Assembly (NCBI GenBank): GCA_008690995.1
Contig: VRMN01000010.1
Coordinates: forward strand, 620,001 to 684,000
Direction: 5' to 3'
DNA length: 64,000 bases
Source: Porphyridium purpureum
Taxonomy: Eukaryota > Rhodophyta > Bangiophyceae > Porphyridiales > Porphyridiaceae
Shown here in pieces: positions 1 through 10,320 of this stretch; position 1 is the first letter of the stretch; every line of letters begins with the position of its first letter. A model generated the notes under the pieces. That model saw nothing but the letters and a program-made list of their open reading frames with translations, was not told the origin of the DNA and searched no databases. Position numbers and translations under genes: made by a program.

Positions 1-2130
1 TCGCTCTTGCGATCTCCTCTCTTGAAGTCCGCCGTTCACGACAGAGGTAAATAGTAGGAGGCCGGGCTAGCCCTAAGTCTAACCGAGTAAGGGTTATATC
101 TAGCGCCCAGGATGTCAGAAGGAGCTACTCTTGTGTGAAAACGGTAAATCAATTATTCGGTACCTAAAGCTGAACAGTTGCGCTGAACCGCCCGTCGAGG
201 CGGCCGGCGCTTGTTTTAGACTCTTGAGTTTCTTGGTGTGTTGGGCATAAAAGTTCATTTTGTTCGTGGAAAGGAACAAATTTATGGAGCGGCGCACATG
301 GTGCGCGCACATCTTATAGGAGACCGTCGGACACCCGTACACACACCCGCGCTGCAGCTGACATGAGCAGTAGTCGGCGCATCGCTGGTGATAAGGACGG
401 CTGCGTCTTTGGAAGAGCAAGAGACTCTGTTGAGGAAGTTAACCCACCGGATGAAGTGTTTTCGATGGGGGGGAGAGCGAACGCACGACCTGCTGACGAG
501 GAAAGAGGCGGCGCAACAGGTCCCAGGGATGAGTGGCACGACCCCAACGCCACGCGGAGAGTGCGATATTTCCGGCTCTCGCGGCTGCTCTATGTAAGGG
601 AATTATCCGGTCGGGCGGAGCTAGGATTGCCGGTCTCTTGAGGTGATAGAAGCTTTAGACTTAAGTATCAGGAATATTTGAGTTACTATAAAAAGGAAGC
701 TTTGTCAAAGCGATGGAGTTTATGGACTGTTGAGCGGCGACACCCGCGGGTCCGGACGTCTCGGATTTTGTACAGAATCATTCAAGAAAACAGCTTTCAA
801 GACACGGACTAAGTACATGGGAACCGCTAGGCATTCTGATTACAAAGCATCGTAATCCTGATAAGTAACTAAGAGGAGCTGAAAACGGGTGTCAAAAGAA
901 TTTCTAACAGCTCTAAGGTTGGAATGTAGGAGACCTCTGGAAAGACTCTCCAAAAAACTCTCGGAAAAGGTCTGATCCACTCAAACTCAAGATTCTGCAC
1001 GCAAAAAGAGTTTTCTAACAGCATTTCTTGGTAGTACTCCAGAGGCGAAAGAGGATCTAATTTCAACACACGGACTGAGTGCGCGGCTAGACGAGCGTGG
1101 AAAGCACACGCAGAACTGCTCAATGGGACTCACTCGGTACGGCGGCAATTCCACGGTCGTTGACGTCCTGGTCCGTGTCGCGACTTCTGCGGGGCATAGG
1201 GTCCGCAACGAAGTCCATCTCGATGATTCACCGGACATCGTAGGCGCGCGTCCCGGCGACGTTTCATTCAGCAGCCATCTCGTTAATGTCGACGTCGTTG
1301 CGTTCAACCGGGTTGCCACTGCGGGTATCCGCAAGCGAGGCTGCTTTGCTGCCGCTCGTGCAGCGACCGCAGCTAGCTCCTCAGGTCATACCGCCAACGT
1401 GGTGGCCTTCACCGTCTCCACATGTGGAAACGTGGACTCACTCGGACATTCTTTTCTGGCCAAAGACGCGCGCGACTTTGTTCGCAAGCGACAGATACGC
1501 CCAGCATGGGCCCTGACGGTGGCTTCCCAGGTTGTGTCCTTGACTGTTTACCGCGGCGTCGCTCATGCCATACTTCTACGGTACGCGGCTGGGTATGCGA
1601 CCTTCACGTCGGGTGGCTTGCGCTGGCTCCCACACGTGACTCTGGCACTCGGCGCATCCGTACCGAGCGCTTCAGCTGACCATACCCGCGCTGCTAAGTT
1701 TCGCTCCTAAGTCATTCGCAAGCCAGCTCCTGAATTGCTCGGGCTGAGCCATTGATTGAGACAAATCGTGCAGGTGGAAAAGGGCACCTTTTTGCATAGT
1801 ACGATGGGGTTGTCTTTTACTACAAGACCTACTCGCACGGTTCAGTTAGGATGAAGCGATAACGCGTGTGGACGATCACCTTGCGTCGCGGCCGTGCCTG
1901 TACGGCCTTGCGCATGCGCGCCTGTGCTCCTGTGTGTGCATAACTGTGTCGGTGTGCGTATGCGCCTGCGCGCCTGCGTGCGTCTGGCGAGGGCGTGTCT
2001 GCGTCGCCACCGTTGACGAGCTGCCGCGCAGGAGTCCGACTCACAAGTCATGATTGACCTCCTCCACTGTACCCCTCTACCCACACTCTCCACTGTACGC
2101 CTACCGTACCCACAAGACCTTGGTTGTAAG
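1..2130. other. Region without a recognisable gene
   Basis: No known domain could be read on either strand. The longest open stretch (1123-1710, +, 195 codons) has no recognisable motif and no family resemblance, and it overlaps an open frame on the other strand at 987-1334, so I do not call it. The last part before the copia insertion is GT-rich (about 1915-1997). It is followed by two direct copies of CCACTGTAC (about 2067 and 2089), a motif that recurs elsewhere in the window. I see no promoter or RNA gene that I can defend here. Confidence 0.5.
1915..1997. repeat. GT/GC-rich low-complexity tract
   Basis: This stretch consists mostly of irregular TGTG, TGCG and GCCTGCG words without a clean period. 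It resembles the longer tract at 19060-19340, and both lie next to mobile elements. It is simple-sequence DNA with no visible coding role. Confidence 0.6.
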
Positions 2131-2428
2131 TGTTTGGAAACCTCGCTCCGCTGATGGACAACCTCCAGTACAACGACCAAGTTTATCAAGTTCTAAACGT
2201 ACAACTTTTCCAACTCGCATTCCCTACCGAAGACCACCTCGGTCGCACTCAGCACCGAGCTTCGCGCGCGGCTTATAAGCCAACCGACCCTTTCTCCTAC
2301 GCTCCTACCGCCGGCCGACAACCGCAGCCAAGTTTCCCCTCTCAAGTCACGTCCCTTATCAGGTTAACGGCTTAACGACTACAAGTTAACCGCTAACCGT
2401 TAACCGCCATGCTCCACGCATCTTAACA
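2131..2428 (-). repeat. Copia 3' LTR
   Basis: This 298-bp LTR has the inverted ends TGTT/AACA and matches the 306-bp partner at 7612-7917 at about 96%. It contains TATA-like sequence (GCTTATAAGCC) and a run of AACCG/TTAACG words at its 5' end on the coding strand. The polypurine tract lies immediately upstream on the minus strand. Confidence 0.92.
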
Positions 2429-5400
2429 CACTCCCTCCTTGGCGCGTGTTGTCATAAGCAACGTGTTTCGTGCTCGCGGAGCCAAACAAGTTCGCACGGT
2501 GCTTTTCAAAGACCTTGCCCTGGAGAGGTTTCGTTAATAGATCTGCGGTCAGATCTTCGGTTGGGCAATACACGACGCGTATGTCGCCTCTATCCGCTGC
2601 GTCGTGCACGACGAAATACCGGATTCCGATGTGCTTTGTCCTCATGGAGGTTGGCTTGCCGTCTTTCATCAGCGCTATGGCAGAGTTGTTATCTTGAAGC
2701 AACACACTCTCTTTGAGCTCGAAGCCTTGATCGCGAAGGAACCGCGCCGTCCAAAGCACCTGCCCGAGACTGTCGCTGGCAGCGACAAGTTCGGCTTCTG
2801 TCGAACTTTTTGTCACAAGCTTCTGCTTGCTGCTCCTGGCGTACACAGCCCCGGTACCCAACGTGACCGAAGTCCCCGTGACCGATCTATAGTCGTCGCA
2901 TGCACCGTACGACGCGTCCGCACCGCAGACCACTGTTTTCTCCGTGCTCGCTCCAAGTCGCAGACGCATTTCTTGGGTGGCTGCCAAATACTTCATGACA
3001 CGCTCCAGCTTTTGCCAATCGCGAATGTTTGGCTCGTGCACCCTCGTCGTCAGATACCCGACGGCCGTAAGGATGTCTCGCCTCACGCGTTTGGCTACGT
3101 ACAACAGCTTCGCGGTCCACGTGTGGAAATCGTCTTTTTCATCTCTTGTGAGCCTTTCGGTCGATCCCACTTCGTACAGGTCAGTACCTGCCGGCGTGCG
3201 CGCCCGTCCACTTGCACCAAACTCGCTCAGCATGGTGCCGATGTATCCATTCATGCTAACCAGCACAGTGGCTGTACTTCTGTCAAATGCAAAGCGCATA
3301 CCCAGGTACTCGACGGTATCCCCCTGCTCTCTCTGCAGTCCTGGGTACCTGCGCTCGATTTCATCCAACACAATTTTCACCTCGCGCGCGGACGGAGCGA
3401 ACACGATTATGTCGTCAACGTGTATTGCGAGCGATACATTGCCGCGTCTGAATACGCACTCGTCGAATCGATTCTGCGAAAAGCGCAGTTCTTGCAACAT
3501 CTTTTTTACCGTCAGGAACCACTGGCGCGCGGCCATGATTGTTCCGTACAGCGCCTTTTTCAAAACGCACACCAAGCCGCCATCGGAGCGCACGTAACGA
3601 AGATACTTGTCGTCTAGGCCACATAACACCCTCGTCAGGTACCTGTCCAACCTCACGTGTACCTTTGGACCATCAGGAGGCATTAGTGCATTCAAGAACG
3701 CACCGGGAAAGTCAGCCTTACCCACAGCGTACTTTGCGTTGGCTGCTATTGCTGCGAGCAATAACAGACTATCTGTGGCAACAGTCGGTGACGACTTCTT
3801 CGGGTACACTGCTGGATCCTGGTGATTGCCTCCCGCTACAACTCTGGCTTTGATTTTCTGGATCGATCCATCTGCGTCAAGCTTCTCTCTGAGAAATATG
3901 TGAGTGGGTAGGATCTGCTTCCTCTCAGCCTCTGACAGGCTCTGCACACTCACGGGAGTGATAACCCCAAAGCCATACTTACTATCCAGTTGCGCAACCT
4001 CCTTGACGACCGCACGGACCGCTTTCAAGCCATGCTTTCGGAAAGCCGACATCAGACTCATGTTTGCTGTAAGACCCTTCTTATTCGCAGACAGCACAAA
4101 GGCTCGTCCTTTTTTGGCGTCCGCTTTGTGAGACTCTTCGTCATCCGCCCAGTCCTCACTGCTCTGCTTCCGCCTTCCGGTTTTGCTCCGATCATTCTTC
4201 TCTGTCCTTTTCTGTATTTCCACTATTTCCTTTTCACGCTGATCAATTTCGTCAATCCTGCGTTGCAGCTTGGCCAGTTTCTCGGCGAGGTCTTTTGCTC
4301 TCACAGAGCCGTTGGTTCGCGCTCTCTTTCCCGCCAGCTTCACTGTATGCTCGTCGATGTATGTCGCTGTGCTTGTTCTTGCCAGCGGATCAACAATGAC
4401 CTCTGGCTCGCAACCGTTCCGACCACCTGACGTGCTCATGTCTGGAAGCCGCTGGTCGTTCAAAGCGTTCGGTGCAAGCGTGCTGCCTTGGTATTCTTGC
4501 CGAATCGCTGGACTTGCTTCAGGTGCTGTGGCGCGAGGCACAATCTGTGAGGCAGATGGAATAAAATGTTGCTGTCCAGGTCCTTGCGTGCTTGTCGGCG
4601 AGCGCGTCTTTGCGGTACCCAGCGGCGCTTGCATTCCAACAGTGAGCTGCGATCGCAGAGCTCTAACGTCTTGTTGCGGACTACTATAAGTCTCCGCGGG
4701 GCTTTGTTCGGTTGGATTGCGCGTCTCAGTTCCGAGTGCCTCCTGCGCTGCAGGACTGGCTACCTCTGCTGTGCACAGCTCTTCCAGGACTGGATCGCCT
4801 TGTGCTTGGCGCGCGTTCTCTTCTGCCGTTTCCACCAAGGCGTCGCCGTCCTCGTCCGCTTCCACCACAACACGGTCGACATCTTCCTGTGCCGCTGCGT
4901 TCTGCTCCGGCCGATCTTGCTCATCGATTAGCAAGTCCTCCACGTCCTCTTCTTCGTCGTCACGCGGCTGGTCCTCAATATCTATGACGACACCACTCGC
5001 ACTCTGTTGCTCAGCAATTTCGTTCATCTTGGATATAACGAAGTCTGGATGCGGCAACTGGTTCCACTTCTGTCGCGTGATGATATTCTTTGTATTGAGG
5101 TTGTAGAACAGCCATGATCCGGCCAGGTTCAAGGTCGGACGCAGCGCGATGCATCCTGTCGTTCGTTCGGCCATTGTCATGTCGACGCTCTTGCTGTGCG
5201 ACTGGCAATAGTCTCCAAATCCGAGTGCTAGCTCCTTCTTCGCGTCAACTAGGCGCCCTTTCAGATCCTCGTATGGCGATCGCCCATCGTACTGTGACGC
5301 AACGGAGCTTTTCATCATGTTTATGCGCTGCACTACATACTCAGCCAGGAACCCAGTTAGGCTCTTCGGCATTCGGAATGATAAGCCGCTCAGGACGCAT

Positions 5401-6407
5401 CGCATTCGCTCTTTCACCATTCTGACGGCCCTTTCTACGGGCTGGACAGCCTCGCCTGCGGCCAGTATGTCTGGGATAACACCATTGCTTTTCATCCAGT
5501 CAACTGCGGCCACAATTCCGCTCTCTGGGTCGCTGCGGATCTTGACAACTTTTGCACCGAAGCTTTTCAAGCTAGCGAACTGCTTATGCAACGCCTCTTG
5601 CAGATGATGAGCGCTCTTGCTCGTGACACGATCCAGCAATATATATTGCATGGGCTTACACACGCTCACAACGAACACATAGCCGTCTACAAACATCAAG
5701 TCTGCGCGCAGTGATATTTCGCGGCTCATCCGTGCTTGACAGGACTCCTGCTCGATCGGGCTTTTGTGGCCGGTGGCTCGTCCTTTTAGAACCGGTACCG
5801 CGGGGGCCCCGGTTGTCTCCGCGCGATCTACGTCACGCGCGCTCACCTCGCAATTCAATATGCCGCCATTTCTCAGTGCGTCTGTCAAGTTTTTGAGTGA
5901 CGGATATGCCATCCTGCGCGTCAAGTCGCGCGCCGCTTTTGCGCTTGCCACCTGTCTCGGCGAAAAATCGTTTTCTCGTTCCGCAGCTGTTCCTTCGAGC
6001 AGCAGTGTTTTGCCTATGGTGATTGGGAGTGTGGTAGTGTAGATGTGGTCTGCGCGCGGACGGAACGTAAAGATGCTTTTATCGTAATAGAGTCTAAATG
6101 TATTAGACCTATCATGAAAGAGCACTTTATGCCCGTCAGCACGCAACCGTCCCAGGCTGAGTACGTTTCCGCAGACCTTGCGCGAAAGGTAGACAGTGCC
6201 AAACGCACTGTCCCCAATACATGCGATGCGCACTGGCTTTGCCGAATTGATGCCGTTCAACAATAGCGTTCTCGCTGCGCGCCTCGTGTTTTTCACGAGG
6301 TCACGGTCGCGAAAGACGTGGTCGCTGGAGCAACTGTCAATCCCGATTTCTCCTACTGCAAACGTCTCACCTGTGCAGACAGTCGCGCGGTGCCGCTTTG
6401 GCAGCAA
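2400..6407 (-). CDS. Copia Pol polyprotein
   Basis: This is the polyprotein for copying and inserting the element, about 1,335 residues, a usual copia pol length. In order: a protease-like N-terminal region, an integrase core (about residues 230-380), an acidic and Ser/Pro-rich spacer, reverse transcriptase with the IHVDDI active-site block (about residues 860-1080), and RNase H with an ADASYG block and the STEAELVAASD signature near the C-terminus. Integrase before reverse transcriptase is the order that separates Ty1/copia from Ty3/gypsy. The frame runs into the 3' LTR. The family is known to use recoding or readthrough between gag and pol. Confidence 0.9.
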   Translation of the reverse strand: MLPKRHRATVCTGETFAVGEIGIDSCSSDHVFRDRDLVKNTRRAARTLLLNGINSAKPVRIACIGDSAFGTVYLSRKVCGNVLSLGRLRADGHKVLFHDRSNTFRLYYDKSIFTFRPRADHIYTTTLPITIGKTLLLEGTAAERENDFSPRQVASAKAARDLTRRMAYPSLKNLTDALRNGGILNCEVSARDVDRAETTGAPAVPVLKGRATGHKSPIEQESCQARMSREISLRADLMFVDGYVFVVSVCKPMQYILLDRVTSKSAHHLQEALHKQFASLKSFGAKVVKIRSDPESGIVAAVDWMKSNGVIPDILAAGEAVQPVERAVRMVKERMRCVLSGLSFRMPKSLTGFLAEYVVQRINMMKSSVASQYDGRSPYEDLKGRLVDAKKELALGFGDYCQSHSKSVDMTMAERTTGCIALRPTLNLAGSWLFYNLNTKNIITRQKWNQLPHPDFVISKMNEIAEQQSASGVVIDIEDQPRDDEEEDVEDLLIDEQDRPEQNAAAQEDVDRVVVEADEDGDALVETAEENARQAQGDPVLEELCTAEVASPAAQEALGTETRNPTEQSPAETYSSPQQDVRALRSQLTVGMQAPLGTAKTRSPTSTQGPGQQHFIPSASQIVPRATAPEASPAIRQEYQGSTLAPNALNDQRLPDMSTSGGRNGCEPEVIVDPLARTSTATYIDEHTVKLAGKRARTNGSVRAKDLAEKLAKLQRRIDEIDQREKEIVEIQKRTEKNDRSKTGRRKQSSEDWADDEESHKADAKKGRAFVLSANKKGLTANMSLMSAFRKHGLKAVRAVVKEVAQLDSKYGFGVITPVSVQSLSEAERKQILPTHIFLREKLDADGSIQKIKARVVAGGNHQDPAVYPKKSSPTVATDSLLLLAAIAANAKYAVGKADFPGAFLNALMPPDGPKVHVRLDRYLTRVLCGLDDKYLRYVRSDGGLVCVLKKALYGTIMAARQWFLTVKKMLQELRFSQNRFDECVFRRGNVSLAIHVDDIIVFAPSAREVKIVLDEIERRYPGLQREQGDTVEYLGMRFAFDRSTATVLVSMNGYIGTMLSEFGASGRARTPAGTDLYEVGSTERLTRDEKDDFHTWTAKLLYVAKRVRRDILTAVGYLTTRVHEPNIRDWQKLERVMKYLAATQEMRLRLGASTEKTVVCGADASYGACDDYRSVTGTSVTLGTGAVYARSSKQKLVTKSSTEAELVAASDSLGQVLWTARFLRDQGFELKESVLLQDNNSAIALMKDGKPTSMRTKHIGIRYFVVHDAADRGDIRVVYCPTEDLTADLLTKPLQGKVFEKHRANLFGSASTKHVAYDNTRQGGSVLRCVEHGG

Positions 6408-6419
6408 CGCGCCGCGCCG

Positions 6420-7598
6420 TCAAATGTCGCTCCCCGACTCACTTCCACCTGTCGCCTCATCGTCGTCTACGGCCACCATCGTAGCGCTGCGCTCTTTCTT
6501 CTTTGCCCTCAGGGCTTTCTTCATCTCTTCAACTTCCTGGCGAAGAGTGACCACCACGTTTGGTTCAGTGCAGTCCGATTTGAAGTGGCCCATCCTCTGG
6601 CAATTGTAACAGCGCACCCGGCTCACATCCACCCTGGGCTTTACGGGTTTGCTGCCGGAATGAGGTTCATCCTCATCGTTGCTTTCGTCTTCTTCACGTC
6701 CTGCCACAAAAGTTGTACCGACCCGTGGGACCGCTCCAACTGGAACGATTTTATGGTTTGAAACTACTCGCATAATCTCATTCACTGTGTCTAGTACCGC
6801 GCCCGTGTTTTGCAGGTGCACTATGGTGTTTCTGTGCGCTCCCGAAATCTCGAGCTTGCGCGCGAAGTCGGCAGCCAGCCTCTTCGCGTCTCCTGTGTGT
6901 TCGCCAACGGCATCCATGGCTCGCAATATCGCGTCGAACCTGGCTCGAAAATGCACGAGCGACTCACCCGGTTCCATTGCCAGCTTGTGGAACATTTCCG
7001 CCGCATACAGCTGATTCTGAACAGCGCTGTCAGATCCGAGCGTCATGTGCACTGCAAGCACCTGCTTGGCGAGCTCCAGGGGATCGTTGGCAGAAGCTGC
7101 CAGCTCATCGAATGAGCCCCTGCGCTTCAGTGCGTCTCCAGACGCTTCACTCAGCTGCCCCACGATCACGGCAAACACCTTCGGTTTGGTCTCTTCGAGC
7201 TCCCGGACTTTCTTATGGTAGCTCTGCATGACTATGCGCACGTTCTCGGCCTTGACGGGAGCTGCGACATCTTGAGGAAGGCCCGACAATTCTGCCGCTG
7301 CGAATGCCTCTGCAGATGGAGGATTTGCTGTTGGGTATTCCATTCCATGCTCACTCAGATCGAAGATACGTCCAACTTCTCCAAAGTGGAGCCTGACGTA
7401 GTTCCCCAACTCTTTGAACCAAGCGACCACAGAGTAGGCGGGGGTGGATCCGCGCGCCGTGTACTTTAACAACGGCAGTTCCGCCATCGCCCCCTTCTCC
7501 CGAGCGGTGGTCAGGTGGTGCCCTTTTCCGCGGCCACGCGATCCTCCTCGCGCCGCCGCTCCCCTGGCTCCTCCCGCTGCACCGCCTCTCGTTGACAT
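6420..7598 (-). CDS. Copia Gag polyprotein
   Basis: This is the structural (capsid and nucleocapsid) protein of the copia element. The start is placed at 7598, just inside the 5' LTR, because it opens a Gly/Arg/Ala-rich leader typical of such proteins. Frame further upstream would lie in the LTR. A central helical Gag region is followed near the C-terminus by a CCHC zinc knuckle (C-x2-C-x4-H-x4-C, CYNCQRMGHFKSDC) that would bind the element's RNA. It lies directly upstream of pol on the same strand. Confidence 0.85.
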   Translation of the reverse strand: MSTRGGAAGGARGAAARGGSRGRGKGHHLTTAREKGAMAELPLLKYTARGSTPAYSVVAWFKELGNYVRLHFGEVGRIFDLSEHGMEYPTANPPSAEAFAAAELSGLPQDVAAPVKAENVRIVMQSYHKKVRELEETKPKVFAVIVGQLSEASGDALKRRGSFDELAASANDPLELAKQVLAVHMTLGSDSAVQNQLYAAEMFHKLAMEPGESLVHFRARFDAILRAMDAVGEHTGDAKRLAADFARKLEISGAHRNTIVHLQNTGAVLDTVNEIMRVVSNHKIVPVGAVPRVGTTFVAGREEDESNDEDEPHSGSKPVKPRVDVSRVRCYNCQRMGHFKSDCTEPNVVVTLRQEVEEMKKALRAKKKERSATMVAVDDDEATGGSESGSDI

Positions 7599-7611
7599 GG
7601 TAATACGTTTA

Positions 7612-7917
7612 TGTTCGGAAACCTCGCTCCGCTGATGGACAACCTCCAATCCAACGACCAAGTTTATCAAGTTCTAAACGTATAACTTTTCCAACTCGCA
7701 CTCCCTACCGAAGACCACCACGGTCGCGCTCAGCACCGAGCTTCGCGCGCGGCTTATAAGCCAACGGACCCTTTCTCCTACGCTCCTACCGCCGGCCGAC
7801 AACCGCAGCCAAGTTTCCCCTCTCAAGTCACGTCCCTTATCAGCTTAACGGCTTAACGGCTTAACGACTACAAGTTAACCGCTAATCGTTAACCGCCATG
7901 CTCCACACATCTTAACA
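7612..7917 (-). repeat. Copia 5' LTR
   Basis: This is the partner of the LTR at 2131-2428, with the same TGTT/AACA ends. It carries one extra 8-bp unit of a short GGCTTAAC repeat. It is followed on the plus side by the second GTAAG of the target duplication. Confidence 0.92.
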
Positions 7918-8261
7918 GTAAGTGGCCCAGGGCTGACGGAGCGCCGGAGTGCGACCTGTACCTTTTCCATGAACTGTACTCAAGGAGGTAGAGTGAAATG
8001 ATAAACCGATAAACCGAATCTGGCGTTATGGAGCATGAATGCATGCTGACGAAGGGGCAAGGGAGGAGGAGCCTGGAGAACGCCGGCAATCCTACGCTCA
8101 AGGAATTATATACACTGCTCTCCGATAAGCATGCATGCATACAGTTCCTTATGAGCATCGGTGTGCTTGCGGCAAAATTGCGTTGTCCTGCGGTGGGTTG
8201 CTCAGCGGAGATGCGCGAGGTTGTGATGAAGTGTGCATTCAGGTGCAAAAGAAAAGCTTTG

Positions 8262-8526
8262 TCAATCCCTACGGATCCGAGAGCCGAGTTGCCAAGCTAT
8301 CTCAGCGACCCAAGAAAGTTTTATGAACTCTTCTTCTTTTCTGTCGACTCTGACTGTTTACTTTTTGACGGCTAGGCCGGCCGCGACTCGGCGTAGTTTT
8401 ATACTAGGGCTAGCAGGGAGAGAGATGGAGACCCTCATTATAACCAAGTGGTTATATTGAGGGAGGCTGTACCCCTGTGGGTACAGCGAGAGTTAATTAA
8501 TTATTTAATTAATTGACAGGCCTGCC
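8262..8526. other. Extra segment inside the Merlin transposase with a cluster of hairpins
   Basis: About 260 bp with no transposase similarity separates two recognisable transposase blocks. It begins near GTCAATCC and ends at CCTGCCAG, so an intron is possible, although that exact splice would leave the wrong phase. Its 3' half holds three back-to-back inverted repeats (8432-8463, 8466-8487, 8495-8514). It could be a spliceosomal intron, a tiny inserted element or decayed sequence. Confidence 0.45.
8432..8514. repeat. Three adjacent hairpin-forming inverted repeats
   Basis: Hairpin 1 (8432-8463) has 15-bp arms CCCTCATTATAACCA with one mismatch and a 2-nt loop. Hairpin 2 (8466-8487) has perfect 9-bp arms GCTGTACCC/GGGTACAGC with a 4-nt loop. 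Hairpin 3 (8495-8514) has perfect 9-bp arms AATTAATTA/TAATTAATT with a 2-nt spacer. Only 2 nt separate the first pair and 7 nt the second. Their function is unknown. Confidence 0.8.
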
Positions 8527-8639
8527 AGCAGTTTGTATCGTTTCGATCCACAAATTCGTTCTTCTCTGCCCAGAAAAATCTTGCTTTTCTCGATGTCTTG
8601 TTTTGTGTTTTTCTTTGGCTCCACTCTTTTTGTGCCACG

Positions 8640-10320
8640 TGTCACAAACGGAGCTTCTTTTCTTTACTTCTTCTTCTCTCCTCTACCTACTCTCTTCTTC
8701 CTAGCCTTTTTTCTTCGTTCGGCTGCCGCTCGCTCTGTTTTATACCCGCCTTCCGGCGCCGCAACGGCTTGCCCGGCGGGTTCAGCCCTCGGAATAACCC
8801 AATCCCGCGGCCCTCAACACAACTCAGCTGTACCACACGGTACACCCACAGCTGTACTTTCAGTACACTTAGGGACTGTACCTCTGCGTACTCGCTGTAC
8901 AGCAAGTGACAATCAATTAAAAACACCCGCTAGTCGTTACCTTTTATAACAAAACATGGTAAATTTAGTACAAACTCGTTGAAGTAGAGATTTTACGCGC
9001 GAAGGGAAAGTGACAAACGATTAAAAACAGAGCAAGTTCAGAGAGTTTACCGCAGCAGTGAAGAGTAAAAGCGAGTTCTGAAAGCGCCACGTCCTTCCTT
9101 GGCCCAAGACCTTTCCAACGAGTCCCTTTGACACACTGTCACGCGAGCCTGTGACGCAGGAGCCCTCCATTTTCGCCAGGGCGTCCTAATCTGCCGTTCG
9201 CAGCTCTTTCACGCTATAAAACTGCTGGAATTCACCGTAAACGTGGCCTATTACATGTCTCCGAACATGGTCAATTGAATCCAAGTCTCGCGGGAGCGCA
9301 GGACTATCTCTAGCTTCCACATATTTGCTTTTCAATCGGTATCAGGTTTGCTCTGCCTTGAGGCAAGCTACATAGAGCAACATAAACATGAAGCAACTGA
9401 GCTTTTTTACGGCTCTCATATTCACCCGAAATCTGTCCAACATGTTCACGCTTCTTGCGCTCCTCTCAATAGGGATACGATGGTCGCATGCGAAGGAGAA
9501 GTCTAAATTTTCGGGTGCGGTTGGCACTCCCAAGTTATCAAGCTGTGTGCACCGAACGTACAGATGAAATGGTTGACTGGGATAAGCTCTGACCCTCCCT
9601 AAGAGAAGAGGACACCATCAGAACCCTCCAATTCGAGCCTTTTAGGTCCGTAAATAACACTTGCAAGTTTTTCTCTGTTTTCAGCAGTAAAAACAACTCA
9701 TTCATTTTGTGTGTGTCCATGACAGTTCTCCAAAGCTGGTATGGTCGTCTTCGTCTCGCACGTGCGCTTATTTCTGGTTCCAAGTCTGGTGCGTTGCGCT
9801 GAAATTGGCTCGGCACATGCTGATTACAGTTCTGTGCGAACCAAAAACGCTGCAAAAGAAGGCCTTGCTTTGGGACATTTTCAAGCTTTGGGTGCGGTTT
9901 GGATGTTATTCTTGCGTCATTCTGATCGGGTCTCCATTTGCTTTCCGTTTTGAGGCTATTCAAATACCTTTGTACTAATGGAACGGAGCAAAATCTCGAT
10001 AGTCAATTCGTGATCACCCGCATCATGCATTCCTCCGTAACCACGCCACCAATCATGCTGGGCTCTTGTCCACTGAAAAACGTTGCTGTGCTCCTGATGA
10101 AATCGCGCCGAGCGCTCCTGTCCATGCTCTATGACCCCTGGAATGTGTGTTTGACTGCACTGTTTTTAATCGTTTGGACGCTCGCACGGTCACCGAAAGG
10201 TCGACCTTCTTCAATTTTATTCTAAAATTACCTATTTTCATAGAAAATATGCAAAACAGCGGGTGTTTTTAATTGATTGTCACTTACTGTACTGAGACCT
10301 GCATCAGGTCGCTCGCGACA
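8640..10320 (-). repeat. Gypsy 3' LTR, split by a DNA transposon
   Basis: LTR sequence occupies 8640-8900 and 10293-10320 and is interrupted by the TIR element at 8901-10286. It includes a pyrimidine-rich run, a TTTTATACCC TATA-like box and several GTAC words (about 8830-8900). A polypurine tract abuts it on the internal side (about 10321-10335, purine-rich on the minus strand). Confidence 0.9.
8901..10286. mobile_element. 1.39-kb DNA transposon with two-tier inverted repeats, family unknown
   Basis: Terminal inverted repeats of 31 bp (8901-8931 and 10258-10288) differ at one position and begin AGCAAGTGACAATCAATT. A second, inner inverted pair carries CAAACGATTAAAAACAG (9014-9030 and 10160-10176) and is clearly related to the outer repeat, so each end holds two copies of a putative transposase-binding site. 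CTGTAC occurs on both sides (8895-8900 and 10287-10292). The target duplication is 4 bp (GTAC) if the full 31-bp repeats are counted, or up to 6 bp. The inserted site is the gypsy LTR. No transposase was recognised. The best open frame (9538-9963, -) matches nothing I know, so it is probably non-autonomous. Confidence 0.85.

Larger units (their letters stand above)
2131..7917 (-). mobile_element. Ty1/copia LTR retrotransposon, nearly whole
   Basis: The element has two matching LTRs (2131-2428 and 7612-7917), each with TGTT...AACA ends. A perfect 5-bp target duplication GTAAG flanks it (2126-2130 and 7918-7922). The coding strand is minus, so the right-hand LTR is the 5' one. Gag with a zinc knuckle comes first, then pol with protease-like, integrase, reverse transcriptase and RNase H parts in the copia order. 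A polypurine tract abuts the 3' LTR (about 2429-2441 on the minus strand). Hand comparison gives about 11 substitutions and one 8-bp length difference between the LTRs, roughly 96% identity, so the insertion is fairly recent. The element looks close to whole. It landed at or just outside the left end of a Merlin transposon. Confidence 0.93.
8028..8639 (+). pseudogene. Merlin transposase, N-terminal part
   Basis: This is the N-terminal part of an ISXO2-like DDE transposase. Residues from the ATG at 8028 read as a helix (TLKELYTLLSD, ACIQFLM) and then a zinc-ribbon-like stretch with cysteines in LRCPAVGCSAE and FRCKRK. After about 8262 the transposase pattern stops. It resumes near 8527 in another frame (SFRSTNSFFSAQKNLAFL, matching the family's Ser-x-Arg-x-x-Ser-Phe-Phe block) and runs to the gypsy insertion at 8639. 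The roughly 260 bp between is extra sequence, either an intron-like segment or a small insert, and it contains three hairpins. Crossing the gypsy insert and counting CACG once, the frame continues in phase into 16254-16869. Confidence 0.7.

Noticed and set aside
1123-1710. Open frame of 195 codons on the plus strand
   Set aside because: No motif, overlaps an open frame on the other strand, and composition alone can keep it open.
2604-3617. Long plus-strand open frame
   Set aside because: It lies antisense to copia pol, which has clear catalytic motifs.
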